Shown here one piece after another: positions 25,966 to 34,450 of a stretch of 64,000 nucleotides of DNA. Origin of the DNA: a virus. The notes under the pieces were generated by a model. That model was not told the DNA's origin. It searched no databases and saw nothing but the letters and a program-made list of their open reading frames with translations. The stretch spans positions 1 to 64,000 of the IMG/VR virus record IMGVR_UViG_3300035698_021020. The stretch is one strand, 5' to 3'. The first letter of the stretch is position 1, and every line of letters begins with the position of its first letter. Made by a program: the position numbers and the translations under genes.

Positions 25966-26264
25966 TAACATTCTTTCTTATTCTTGGGATATTTTCTATT
26001 ATTAATCTAGTAGAACTTGGATATATGTGGTTCCAATGGGACAAAATCTCAGTCACTTTGGACATAACTAAAGGAGTTGTCAATATTGCAGGACAAAAGG
26101 AGAAACTGGACGCAATTGCTTCTATTGTATTAAGCGTCCTATCTAAATTCAAAGGACTAGTTATGATCCCTATAATCCTACTTCTTTTTATAAACCTTAT
26201 TGCTTCTATTGTCTTAGGTTTTATATTGTCAGGATTACATAGTATAGTACTATTATTCGTCTAA
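25962..26264 (+). CDS. Small membrane protein, 100 aa
   Basis: Begins with a hydrophobic helix (FFLILGIFSIINLVELGYMW, residues 4-23), then a short soluble loop (DKISVTLDITKGVVNIAGQK) and about 45 hydrophobic C-terminal residues that could form two further helices. Probable inner-membrane protein with three segments. The size is compatible with a holin, but nothing specific supports that. Confidence 0.5.
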   Translation: MITFFLILGIFSIINLVELGYMWFQWDKISVTLDITKGVVNIAGQKEKLDAIASIVLSVLSKFKGLVMIPIILLLFINLIASIVLGFILSGLHSIVLLFV

Positions 26265-26278
26265 AAACAAATCGGAAA

Positions 26279-26569
26279 ATGAAGTACAACCCAATTGACA
26301 TTCAAAAAGAATTGATTCGAAGTAAGATAATCGCTTACTTCATTCAGTATATTTCAGGTAACCTTTATTACAAGGTAACTTTAGAATCAGGAACATATCA
26401 GTTTCCTATAGAGACTACTGAACTTGTTGAAAAATCTGATGATCTATCTGAGATGATTCTATCTACAGATCTAGGTACCAGTAACTTTAATGCTGAAATG
26501 AAAGGATCTTATCTGAATCGCTGGATCCAGAAAGCAATTAAAAATAAAGAGTTCATTAAAATAGATTAA
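26279..26569 (+). CDS. Hypothetical protein, 96 aa
   Basis: Last gene of the plus-strand block before a strong terminator. A helix-strand start (IQKELIRSKIIAYFIQYISG) followed by strands (LYYKVTLESGTYQFPIETTE). No family recognised. Confidence 0.5.
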   Translation: MKYNPIDIQKELIRSKIIAYFIQYISGNLYYKVTLESGTYQFPIETTELVEKSDDLSEMILSTDLGTSNFNAEMKGSYLNRWIQKAIKNKEFIKID

Positions 26570-26607
26570 GTCATTCTACGCAACCTACCCCAAAAGTGTG
26601 ACACAAG

Positions 26608-26639
26608 AAAAAGGCCTCTAAAAATTTAGAGGCCTTTTT
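26608..26639. terminator. Strong bidirectional intrinsic terminator
   Basis: AAAAAGGCCTCTAAA, two-base centre, TTTAGAGGCCTTTTT: a perfect 15-bp inverted repeat with a GC core and T run in both directions, between the convergent ends of the 26279 gene and the capsid gene. Best intrinsic terminator in the window. Confidence 0.9.
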
Positions 26640-26658
26640 AAGTAAGCGTATTTAACTC

Positions 26659-28290
26659 TTAGCTACCTAAAGCTGAAGGAGCAACACCACCAGTAAGAAC
26701 TGCTAGGTCTCCAGCTATATCCATAGAGATATATTGAGTTTCTGGATGCCATCCAGCCTCAGTTACAGCATAACGAGACTTCATACCAACTTTAGGAGAG
26801 AAAGATCCCTCTGAGATTGTTTGAAGTGACTCAGCCATGATATAAGGCATGAATTTAACACCTGGCTCTTCGTCTGCACCTTTACGTCCAAGTACGATAC
26901 GTGTATCTCCCCATCTAAGGTTAGGATCTACGTATACTTGTACTCCGTAAACTTTTCCTGCAGGATAAAGGTTTCCAGCAACTCCACTCATATCCGAAGG
27001 AACTTGAGCAATTGAGTAACCAGCAACATCAGCCATAGCAGAAGCAACTCGTCCATTTGTTACCAAGAAGGTACCAGCACCGAATCTCCCTCTGTGATAG
27101 ATCAAGTTCGCAAGCTCTAATGTCTTGGTAACTAATCTACGTTGTAGAGTCGAAACGTTTTCAAATCCACCAGTTCCAGCATTAAGATCAAGAGTAGTAA
27201 TACCTGAACCTTCAACTAACGCTACTTCCGCAGAGTGAGTGTCAGCTAGATCGAATACTCTATCTACTAATACTTTATTGATTGACTGTGCCAAGTCATT
27301 AACTGCAACGTTCTCAAGCATTGAGATAACGTCGTAATTCCATACTCGGTTAAGATCCTGAATCTGTTCAACAGTTGCAGAAATTGCTACTTGGTCAGAA
27401 ATAGCTTCTACGAACTTTGTGAACATTCTCATACCCATTTGACGGAACTTAGAAAGTTCTGCCTTTTCTCTGGTCATTCCCGTAGGAGTGTTACCAGTCG
27501 CAGGTAGATAAGGACCTTCGAACTGTGTAGTAGCGTAATCTTCATCACTCACTGCAGTGAAACCAGAAATATGGTTTTCAAGAGCAGAAGGTAGAGATAC
27601 AGCACCTGTTCCAACTACTGCAGCATCACCAGAAATGGTAACGTTGTTTCCTTCGAACGATAGTGCAACTGTTTCATTAGCTACGGTATCAGCAAGAATT
27701 TTTATGATTACATGACCATCAACTCGAGAGAATCCTACGAATTGAGCAGTGTGACCTGTTTGTCCAGTAACAGCATCACCAGATACTGCATTTGGGTAAT
27801 CATTTGCGGTTAATCCACTAAGCTTGATCAGATAAGGATCTGCATCCTGATCTTCACGACCACCAGCGTAGACATAATCCAAATAAGGTAAGAACCCTAC
27901 TGGAGAATCCATTGGAATTACAGGGACTAGATCGAAACCGATAGTCTTAGCTGCAACTTGGATAGCTACGGGTAGAAGTGAAGGAAATTTATCACCTGAA
28001 CCTGAGTCAGCGTATGAATTTTTTGCACCACCACTAAAAGGTGTTTGTGATGCAGTTGGAGCAGCTGGTGCTCCCATGAAACCTCCGATTGACTGAGGAG
28101 TTTGGAAAAACGATCCTGGAGCAGCTTGCTCAAAGAGTGGTGTAGCGTTATCAAAGATCGCATGGTTGTGAGCATATTCTGCTAACCATGGAGTCTTCTC
28201 AACACTTGCACCCATTCCTTCTAGGATTGGCTTCCAGTTCTCATTCAACTGGTTGTCGTTTGTACGTTTAAAAACTTTAGTACGTGCCAT
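26659..28290 (-). CDS. 23: Major capsid protein, gp23-like
   Basis: 543 residues with the gp23 landmarks: NENWKPILEGMGA near 16 (T4: LLNKWKPLLEGEG), TIGFDLVPVIPMDSPVGFLP near 117, a long helix region with VISMLENVAVNDLAQSINK, NGRVASAMADV (T4 SRNVVNVLASV), VQVYVDPNLRWGDTRIVLG and FMPYIMAESL followed by VGMKSRYAV. T4 gp23 is matured by gp21 after Glu65; here PLFE54-Q would be a matching LxE site (inference). The terminator lies right after the stop. No clear late box directly upstream, so it may be read from promoters before or within the protease-scaffold gene. Confidence 0.9.
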   Translation of the reverse strand: MARTKVFKRTNDNQLNENWKPILEGMGASVEKTPWLAEYAHNHAIFDNATPLFEQAAPGSFFQTPQSIGGFMGAPAAPTASQTPFSGGAKNSYADSGSGDKFPSLLPVAIQVAAKTIGFDLVPVIPMDSPVGFLPYLDYVYAGGREDQDADPYLIKLSGLTANDYPNAVSGDAVTGQTGHTAQFVGFSRVDGHVIIKILADTVANETVALSFEGNNVTISGDAAVVGTGAVSLPSALENHISGFTAVSDEDYATTQFEGPYLPATGNTPTGMTREKAELSKFRQMGMRMFTKFVEAISDQVAISATVEQIQDLNRVWNYDVISMLENVAVNDLAQSINKVLVDRVFDLADTHSAEVALVEGSGITTLDLNAGTGGFENVSTLQRRLVTKTLELANLIYHRGRFGAGTFLVTNGRVASAMADVAGYSIAQVPSDMSGVAGNLYPAGKVYGVQVYVDPNLRWGDTRIVLGRKGADEEPGVKFMPYIMAESLQTISEGSFSPKVGMKSRYAVTEAGWHPETQYISMDIAGDLAVLTGGVAPSALGS

Positions 28291-28327
28291 TTTTTATATT
28301 GACTTTTTTTATTGTTACTTTTTACTA

Positions 28328-29614
28328 TTACTTGCGATATTCTGCCATTCTAAGCATTTTATCCATGTAACTTTGAGTGTAACCTCTCTGGGACTCAACA
28401 ACCTGTTGAACAGGTATTAGGCCTTCTGTACTTTGGCTGTTTTCGTTGAGTTGTTTCAATTTTTTATTACTCTTTTCTACTTCAATTCTCTCATTAATAC
28501 CTCGTGTATCCATTTCTGACCAGAAGGTAGTAACTTGATATGGAGTATTTAATGTATAGAGATGTGCTCTATTATAAATCTGAGCTTTTTCGCTTTCATT
28601 CATTTTGCTCCATAGATCTTTCTTACTATCAGGCATGAATTTAATAACATTTGGAATTTCAGAGTTTTTATGATTAACTACTGCTTCCATTATAGATACT
28701 ACATCTTTCTCAGTAAACCATACTGATCCGTGTAGAGCTTCTACGATTGATACGCGAGTTTCGCTATCGATTTTGAAGAAAATATCTTTATTCGGTTGTG
28801 ATAATACTTTTAAGAATGGATGTCTTCCTTCTAAAACTGCATTTGCAGAATCACTCTTAACATCAAGTATAAGATTATCAACTTGTTCAACTAGAGCATC
28901 TACTCCAGTAAGTTGGATAGTTTCTCCTGTAGATTCATTCACTTTAGAAACTCCTTTAAGGATATTCCTTTTAGCTTTAGGTCCATCTGAACCATTTATC
29001 TCTTCAGTGATGTATTCAGCATAACCGATTGTCTGAGTTACTTTTTCACTAAGATAATCTCCAAATTCTCTGTTGTTTTGAATATCTTTAGCAAGAGATT
29101 CAGCATATTCGATTCCAAGATTTGTACCTTCTCCAATATATTCAGCATATTGAAGCCCTTTATCAAGTTCCTTTGCTAAGTAATCTTGATATTTAAGTGA
29201 ATTCTTAAGATTCTCTTTTAAGTATTCTGAGTATTTAACTGAACCAGCTACTTTCTCTAGAATAGAATCTTGTTGTTTACTTAAGTTAGCCGTTTTCTCT
29301 CCAATGTAATTTGCATACTTGATAGAGTTGTTAGTAACTTCAGAAACATGTTGAGTATATGAAATAGATTCATTTAATTTCGTTGACATATAATCAGTGA
29401 AATTAATAACTCCTTCTAAAGTAGAAGTCAAATAATCTACATATTCATATAGTTTCTCAGTACTTTCATTTGCGATAGTGTCTACGTCTGTAGAGTTACG
29501 CGATTCATTAATAAGAGTTCTTTGAGCAGCTAATTCTTGTTTAACTTCTGCAAATTTCTCTTTTAGGACTCCTGAATACTTGTCCATATGTTCCGCTGTT
29601 ACAAACTCGGCCAT
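28328..29614 (-). CDS. 22: Internal scaffold-only product of the protease-scaffold gene
   Basis: In-frame ATG at the complement of 29612-29614 (MAEFVTAEHMDKYSG) would give a 428-residue scaffold without protease. It lies about 65 bases downstream of an internal GATAAATAA late box. The region around the start (KNEEKNNNAM) reads like a linker. Proposed by analogy with nested scaffold genes of herpesviruses (UL26.5) and phage lambda (Nu3); not proved by sequence alone. Confidence 0.5.
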   Translation of the reverse strand: MAEFVTAEHMDKYSGVLKEKFAEVKQELAAQRTLINESRNSTDVDTIANESTEKLYEYVDYLTSTLEGVINFTDYMSTKLNESISYTQHVSEVTNNSIKYANYIGEKTANLSKQQDSILEKVAGSVKYSEYLKENLKNSLKYQDYLAKELDKGLQYAEYIGEGTNLGIEYAESLAKDIQNNREFGDYLSEKVTQTIGYAEYITEEINGSDGPKAKRNILKGVSKVNESTGETIQLTGVDALVEQVDNLILDVKSDSANAVLEGRHPFLKVLSQPNKDIFFKIDSETRVSIVEALHGSVWFTEKDVVSIMEAVVNHKNSEIPNVIKFMPDSKKDLWSKMNESEKAQIYNRAHLYTLNTPYQVTTFWSEMDTRGINERIEVEKSNKKLKQLNENSQSTEGLIPVQQVVESQRGYTQSYMDKMLRMAEYRK

Positions 29615-30358
29615 TGCGTTATTGTTTTTTTCTTCGTTTTTACTTAACACTGGGATTGCTCCTAGATCATTATTAAGTTTATTTATCTTATAGACTTTAA
29701 AATTATCAGCAAAGTTCAAGCTTTCTGATATGTCTTGTAAATGATTCGATTTAACTATTGAAGTCTCCTTTAAATGATCGTAACTTTCAGTTATCATTTT
29801 GAATTCGCTTTGTAGCGATTCATTAGTTGTTTTCTTTAGAATTGCCTCAGTAAAACCAGGTTCTCCAACTAGGTCATAAGTAAAGATACGTTGTAGTGAT
29901 ACACGTCCACCTTCATTAACTGTTCCAGCTGATCTCGATGAGATCGAGAGATTAACTCCTCCATCTAATAAAGCCTTAGCGATTTTTCCGTTTGGTGTAT
30001 TTTCTAGTAGTCGTAGTCTAATATTTACTTTATCACCACCATCATATTCTAAACCTTCAATAATATGTGAAGCATCCGCTAGTTTAACATCGAAATGTTG
30101 AGGATGATCTAAATCACCAGTAAGCTGACGTTTAGATATTTTTTCTTTAAGATAAGTAAGGTGTGGAAGATACTCTTCCTTCTCGTAAACTCTGCGATTG
30201 TTATTCGCTTTTCCAAAAACCGCACATACTCCTTCGAGTATAATTGATTTAGGATCTTTAGAGACAACTGCTAAATCTTCACCGATATTCTCTATAATAA
30301 GAACAGCGTCATCTGAGATTTCAGACATCCACATAGGTAATTCATTAGAATTCTTCAA
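28328..30358 (-). CDS. 21: Prohead protease-scaffold fusion (gp21 plus gp22 type)
   Basis: 676 residues. Residues 1-185 match T4 gp21: ANNNRRVYEKE, LTGDLDHPQHFDVKLADASH with His85, and VNLSISSRSAGTV with Ser140, the same numbers as the T4 catalytic pair. Residues about 250-600 are scaffold-like, a long helical region with a degenerate repeat of the type Y-x-E/D-Y-L/I about every 19-20 residues (IKYANYIGEK, VKYSEYLKEN, LKYQDYLAKE, LQYAEYIGEG, IGYAEYITEE). In T4 these are two genes. The same polypeptide thus brings protease into the core; self-cleavage would separate them. An internal promoter and start (29687, 29614) can give scaffold alone. Confidence 0.85.
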   Translation of the reverse strand: MKNSNELPMWMSEISDDAVLIIENIGEDLAVVSKDPKSIILEGVCAVFGKANNNRRVYEKEEYLPHLTYLKEKISKRQLTGDLDHPQHFDVKLADASHIIEGLEYDGGDKVNIRLRLLENTPNGKIAKALLDGGVNLSISSRSAGTVNEGGRVSLQRIFTYDLVGEPGFTEAILKKTTNESLQSEFKMITESYDHLKETSIVKSNHLQDISESLNFADNFKVYKINKLNNDLGAIPVLSKNEEKNNNAMAEFVTAEHMDKYSGVLKEKFAEVKQELAAQRTLINESRNSTDVDTIANESTEKLYEYVDYLTSTLEGVINFTDYMSTKLNESISYTQHVSEVTNNSIKYANYIGEKTANLSKQQDSILEKVAGSVKYSEYLKENLKNSLKYQDYLAKELDKGLQYAEYIGEGTNLGIEYAESLAKDIQNNREFGDYLSEKVTQTIGYAEYITEEINGSDGPKAKRNILKGVSKVNESTGETIQLTGVDALVEQVDNLILDVKSDSANAVLEGRHPFLKVLSQPNKDIFFKIDSETRVSIVEALHGSVWFTEKDVVSIMEAVVNHKNSEIPNVIKFMPDSKKDLWSKMNESEKAQIYNRAHLYTLNTPYQVTTFWSEMDTRGINERIEVEKSNKKLKQLNENSQSTEGLIPVQQVVESQRGYTQSYMDKMLRMAEYRK
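29679..29687 (-). promoter_or_regulatory. Internal late-type promoter in the protease-scaffold gene
   Basis: Minus-strand GATAAATAA inside coding sequence (codons for KINKLNN), followed 65 bases later by the in-frame scaffold ATG. Could drive scaffold and downstream capsid gene. Confidence 0.5.
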
Positions 30359-30370
30359 AGCCTGTTGAAT

Positions 30371-30385
30371 TTTTTATTATTTATT
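30371..30385 (-). promoter_or_regulatory. Late-type promoter for the protease-scaffold gene
   Basis: Minus-strand AATAAATAATAAAAA, about 19 bases before the start codon. Matches the box at 16902-16916 except the first base. Confidence 0.65.
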
Positions 30386-30416
30386 CAGGCTCCGAAGAAA
30401 AATTGACAGGAAGGTA

Positions 30417-31466
30417 TTAAATGTTCTTCAGCAGGGAAATAAGTAGAGTTTTATTCTTTTTCGTTAGTTTAGAAACATTTGGTGCCAGGACGTTGAATCG
30501 TATAGTATAATCACCCAGTTCACCAGATGAACCGATTATTCCACCTTTAGGCAATACGAACTTCAAATTATTAGTTGATTCAGGCTGATTAATTTTAGCC
30601 TCATATTTCTTTCCTATTATCGTTTCAATTTCAATCTTTTCTTCTTCCGATAATATTTTATATAGAGGGAGATCAACATATTGGATAATTTCACCATCAT
30701 TTATTTCAATTCTTTCTGGAATAACTAAATGAACTTCGATGAATAAGTCACCAGTAATTGGAACTAATATTTCTTCATTCCAAATATCAGTATTACGATA
30801 CACCTCTTCATTACCCATTTTCTGGACTCTGATTTTTGATGTATATACTCTATCATTTATTTTCTTAAATTGGAGATAATTAATTTTTGTATTTAGAGTA
30901 ATACTTATATCCTTATCTTCAGTAGACATATGGTATTTTATTTTACCATCTGCATATTTTCCATCATATGATATGACTTTTCTAGATACGTGAACTACTA
31001 TCTTTTCTCCAGTCATTGTTTCGACTAAGCTGACTTCTGCAGGAACAGTTAAAGATAGATGATCAAGAGTTGGTGGGGCTGCGTGAGTCTTTCCTTGAGT
31101 TCCTCTAGCGCTATCACTACTTTTCTGCCTAGCTCCTTTAGTATAATTGAATGGATTACTTTGAAAGTCTCTATCACGTCCTCCGTTTTTAAATCGATCC
31201 TTATTTATGAAGTCTTCAAAATCATCTACACTCGTTCTTCGAGTATAAGGTCGTTTAGGTTTTCTAGAATTATCATACGTTCTCTTCTTACTATCTGAAC
31301 TCAACGTATCATATGCTTCAGAAACTTGTTTAAATTTCTCTTCTGATGCTTTGCTTCCTTGGTTTTTATCAGGATGATACTTTACGGCTAACTTTCGATA
31401 TGCTGATTTTATCTCCGGCTTAGTAGCTAATTCAGTTACACCTAATATTGAATAATAATCTGTCAA
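30417..31466 (-). CDS. DnaJ-like co-chaperone
   Basis: 349 residues. J domain at residues 1-66: [20 protein letters not shown] with HPD at 31-33, and [11 protein letters not shown] basic, Ser/Gly-rich linker follows (about 70-125), then two beta-rich C-terminal domains like the DnaJ substrate-binding region. No CxxCxGxG zinc repeats, so it is the type II (CbpA-like) form. A phage J-protein beside capsid genes could direct host DnaK to capsid assembly (inference). It shares the minus strand with the head genes and lies back to back with the glycan cassette. Confidence 0.92.
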   Translation of the reverse strand: MTDYYSILGVTELATKPEIKSAYRKLAVKYHPDKNQGSKASEEKFKQVSEAYDTLSSDSKKRTYDNSRKPKRPYTRRTSVDDFEDFINKDRFKNGGRDRDFQSNPFNYTKGARQKSSDSARGTQGKTHAAPPTLDHLSLTVPAEVSLVETMTGEKIVVHVSRKVISYDGKYADGKIKYHMSTEDKDISITLNTKINYLQFKKINDRVYTSKIRVQKMGNEEVYRNTDIWNEEILVPITGDLFIEVHLVIPERIEINDGEIIQYVDLPLYKILSEEEKIEIETIIGKKYEAKINQPESTNNLKFVLPKGGIIGSSGELGDYTIRFNVLAPNVSKLTKKNKTLLISLLKNI

Positions 31467-31491
31467 GATATAAACTTTTTATTACTATCTT

Positions 31492-31499
31492 GTATAAGA
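31492..31499 (+). promoter_or_regulatory. Promoter box GTATAAGA of the glycan cassette
   Basis: GTATAAGA 21 bases before the first cassette gene, in the divergent gap after the DnaJ start. Same octamer as before gp56, the UvsY-like gene and the polymerase C-half. Confidence 0.45.
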
Positions 31500-31520
31500 A
31501 ATTGAAAAATAGTTCTACCC

Positions 31521-32195
31521 TTGGGAAAAATAGTTAAAAGGCTTCGAGAATTTATAGGCATCCATTATGGACAGGATATAATTGTATGCGGGTGCGGGAC
31601 TTCTCTCTTAGGCTTCGAGGAACATCATTCTGACTATATCACAATTGGTGTAAACGATGTACCTAAGTTATTTGAACCTACATATTTAGTAGTCACAGAT
31701 CACCAAGGTCGATTTAAAGAACAACGCAGGAAGGATTTAGTGAACAATTCGAAAGCGAAACGATTATTTACTTGTGCTGCTGGCTGGAGACATAAGAATA
31801 TAGTTCACTTTGATTTGGGAGAAAAAGCACTAAAAAATCTAGATTCACAACATAAAATCGATCATTTTGTTAATTCACCATATGTTGCTGCTTGTCTTGC
31901 TTATAAACTTGGCGCTAGGAATATTGGAATAATTGGAGTAGACTTCAATACTGGTCATTTCTATAATCCAAAGGATGGTAAACATCCAGTCTTACAAATG
32001 AATTATTTGAAACAAGTAAAAGCAGCATATTCATTACTCCATAGTCAATTAAAACTCAGAGGAGTAGCTATGTATGATTTGAGCTTGAATGGCCAATTAG
32101 ACATACCAAAAATAACACTGGAAGAATTCAGCAAATTACAGAAGAATGAAGATAATAATACCTGGACGAAAGGCTTCAAAAGGCCTACCATTTAA
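31521..32195 (+). CDS. MptE/DUF115-like protein of the glycan cassette (1 of 3)
   Basis: Starts at TTG 31521, since no ATG precedes the conserved region. Contains IIVCGCGTSL (Rossmann-like glycine loop), ITIGVNDVPKLF and IIGVDFNTGHFYN, as in the 6-hydroxymethylpterin pyrophosphokinase MptE-like / DUF115 group found in flagellar and surface sialylation loci. Paralogous in plan to the genes at 34444 and 40332. Probably a glycan transferase or related enzyme. Overlaps NeuA-like gene by 50 bases. Confidence 0.6.
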   Translation: MGKIVKRLREFIGIHYGQDIIVCGCGTSLLGFEEHHSDYITIGVNDVPKLFEPTYLVVTDHQGRFKEQRRKDLVNNSKAKRLFTCAAGWRHKNIVHFDLGEKALKNLDSQHKIDHFVNSPYVAACLAYKLGARNIGIIGVDFNTGHFYNPKDGKHPVLQMNYLKQVKAAYSLLHSQLKLRGVAMYDLSLNGQLDIPKITLEEFSKLQKNEDNNTWTKGFKRPTI

Positions 32196-32793
32196 GAATA
32201 GGAAATTATTCTTCCAAACTGCAGACATAATACCACACGATATTAGACATGATGTTTGGGTGACAAGTGATGATTCTTTACTCGAAACTAAAGCTAAACA
32301 ACATAATTTTAATTTCATAAAACGACCTGAGTCTTTAAGTCAGGATACTACGTCTATACGAGATGTATTAGTACATGCCTTAAATCAAATATTACCTGAT
32401 CCAGATGAAATCATATTACTTTTATATTTGACGTACCCAGAAAGGACTTGGGAGCATGTTAATAATGCTCTTAAATTTTTCAAAGATCAGCATATTAATA
32501 GCAATGCTACTTCTATGTTGTGTAAAAAAGAAATAAAGACTAATCCATATTTATGTTTACATGAGCATGGAGTAGATGGAATATATGGAAAACAGATTAT
32601 ACCGCACGATTTATACAGAAGACAAGATTATCCTAAGTGCTTTGAGATAAGTCATTATGTATGCTTTTTCCAGGCGTCAGCTATAAATAAGTTAAACAAA
32701 AATATGTACGGAGAATCTACTGTATTTTACACCATTCCAGATGTAATAGATGTAGATAGTCAACGTGAACTAGATGAATTTACCAACAGATGA
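32146..32793 (+). CDS. neuA: CMP-nonulosonate (sialic acid type) cytidylyltransferase, NeuA-like
   Basis: Activates a nonulosonic acid (sialic, legionaminic or pseudaminic type) with CTP. MKIIIPGRKASKGLPFKNRK matches the N-terminal nucleotide loop (IxxRxxSKGLPxKN); VWVTSDDSLLETKAKQH is the next conserved segment; TYPERTW and the end PDVIDVDSQRELDEF (D-x-D metal site) follow. 215 residues, normal for the family. CMP-KDO synthetase is an alternative, but pairing with the NeuB-like gene at 37535 favours nonulosonate. Confidence 0.85.
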   Translation: MKIIIPGRKASKGLPFKNRKLFFQTADIIPHDIRHDVWVTSDDSLLETKAKQHNFNFIKRPESLSQDTTSIRDVLVHALNQILPDPDEIILLLYLTYPERTWEHVNNALKFFKDQHINSNATSMLCKKEIKTNPYLCLHEHGVDGIYGKQIIPHDLYRRQDYPKCFEISHYVCFFQASAINKLNKNMYGESTVFYTIPDVIDVDSQRELDEFTNR

Positions 32794-34450
32794 AATAGTA
32801 TTCGTAACTGAAGCTAGTGATAAGTTTTTACATTTAACTAGAACTTGCATATTTACATTTACTAAAGAGAATCAATGGTCTGATGGAACGATAATTTTAT
32901 TGATCCACAAGTCGGCAGCATTTAGTAATCGTTCTCTTTCTGAATTAATTAAGATTTATCCTAAAATTGAATTACGAGATGTCACAAATAATCCTCTTAT
33001 TGAATATGCAATATCTCGTAATTCAAGATTTACCAAAGATCCAGCATATATTCTAGATCTTTTTAAACTTTCATTATTTGGATTAGAGCATAAGATCATA
33101 TACTCTTCATACTATAATGTGTTCCTTAAATCAATAAGTGAATTCTTACTTGAATCTTCTATTACTATTAATGATTCTGGACTACTGTTATTCTACAAAG
33201 ATTCAAATATAACTCTAGACGATGTTCTCATTCTTGACGCATTAAGTAATGATATAGGATTATTGTCTATGCATGGAATAGATGAATTAATAACCGAGTT
33301 AATCACTAAAGAGGAACATAATACTATCCAGCAATATGTATTAATTAGATCCACTGAAATTACCGATAAGAAATACAATCAACTTTCTCCCAAGATAAAA
33401 GCAGCACATATTATAAACTTCAATAGTATTAAGAATAAATCTGCTATGCATGCTAAAATAGATCGACTTTGGCAATTTACAAATAAGTCGTCAACTAGAT
33501 TATCAAATAGACCTGCTAATTATACTAATAGAGAAGTAGCAAATATGCGTGCTAGAGATATTGCTAGACGAAAGAAAACGACTAAACTACCTAATCGAGT
33601 TAGACTAGATAAACCTGCAATTCCTAAATTAGGTGCAACGTATATAGTATTTGATGGCATTGAGTTATTGGAATCAGCAATAAATAGTATACGAGAACAT
33701 GTAGATTTCGTATGTGTCGCATATCAAAAGGTATCATGGTTTGGAGCTAAGATTAAAGCTAAAGATGTAGCTGAGCTGAATAAATTAAAGAAGATCGGAT
33801 TAATTGATTCACTTATTGAATTTTCAGCATTTGCACCAGTAAATACAAAATCGAAGGCTAACAAAGTAAAAATAGCTAAGTCGTATGAAATAGCTAAACG
33901 AAATTTCACATTAAACGAGTGTATTAGAAATGGATGTACTCATTATATTTGTCTTGATGTAGATGAATTCTATGATGCATATGACTTTAAACAAGCAAAA
34001 GACTATATTTACATGAATGATGTTCATTATAGTGCATGTAAATACATAAATTATGTTACTCCAGTTCTACATAGAGGACTCAGTAACCAATATGTCCCAT
34101 TTATCTGCAGAGTAAACCAGACTAGTAAAAACGGATTACAATTCTTTGTACGTACTGATCCTACTCGTGGTGTTTATACAAGTAATGCTACTTCAACACA
34201 TACTTTTACTCCAGCCAGACTAATAATGCATCATATGGAAACAGTCAGAATGGATATACACAGAAAATATGCGTCAACTACTAGATTCTATTTAGATCGA
34301 GATAGACTAAAGGAACTATCGAAAATAATAAATTCAGTAGAACCTGACCAAGAACACATAGCATTTGACAGTATAATTTACGCAGCAGGCGAATCATACA
34401 AATTAGTAAAAACAACAAATAAATTCAATATCCCATATACATCATGGTAA
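32774..34450 (+). CDS. Two-domain glycosyltransferase
   Basis: 558 residues. The N-terminal 230 residues look like a glycogenin/GT8-type fold (EIVFVTEASDKFLHLTRTCI, then DLFKLSLFGLEHKIIYSSYY). After a basic linker (ARDIARRKKTTKLPNR) a second GT-A-like domain begins at about residue 290 (GATYIVFDGIELLESAINSI), with the metal-site motif CLDVDEFYD and a late HHMETVRMDIHRKY segment. The N-terminal domain lacks an obvious DxD and may be inactive. Likely adds sugars to the cassette's product. Overlaps neighbours by 7-20 bases. Confidence 0.65.
   Translation: MNLPTDEIVFVTEASDKFLHLTRTCIFTFTKENQWSDGTIILLIHKSAAFSNRSLSELIKIYPKIELRDVTNNPLIEYAISRNSRFTKDPAYILDLFKLSLFGLEHKIIYSSYYNVFLKSISEFLLESSITINDSGLLLFYKDSNITLDDVLILDALSNDIGLLSMHGIDELITELITKEEHNTIQQYVLIRSTEITDKKYNQLSPKIKAAHIINFNSIKNKSAMHAKIDRLWQFTNKSSTRLSNRPANYTNREVANMRARDIARRKKTTKLPNRVRLDKPAIPKLGATYIVFDGIELLESAINSIREHVDFVCVAYQKVSWFGAKIKAKDVAELNKLKKIGLIDSLIEFSAFAPVNTKSKANKVKIAKSYEIAKRNFTLNECIRNGCTHYICLDVDEFYDAYDFKQAKDYIYMNDVHYSACKYINYVTPVLHRGLSNQYVPFICRVNQTSKNGLQFFVRTDPTRGVYTSNATSTHTFTPARLIMHHMETVRMDIHRKYASTTRFYLDRDRLKELSKIINSVEPDQEHIAFDSIIYAAGESYKLVKTTNKFNIPYTSW

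Noticed and set aside
28800-29620. CRISPR array or DNA repeat in the scaffold gene
   Set aside because: The repetition is in protein sequence with poor nucleotide identity; there are no spacers and the frame is maintained.
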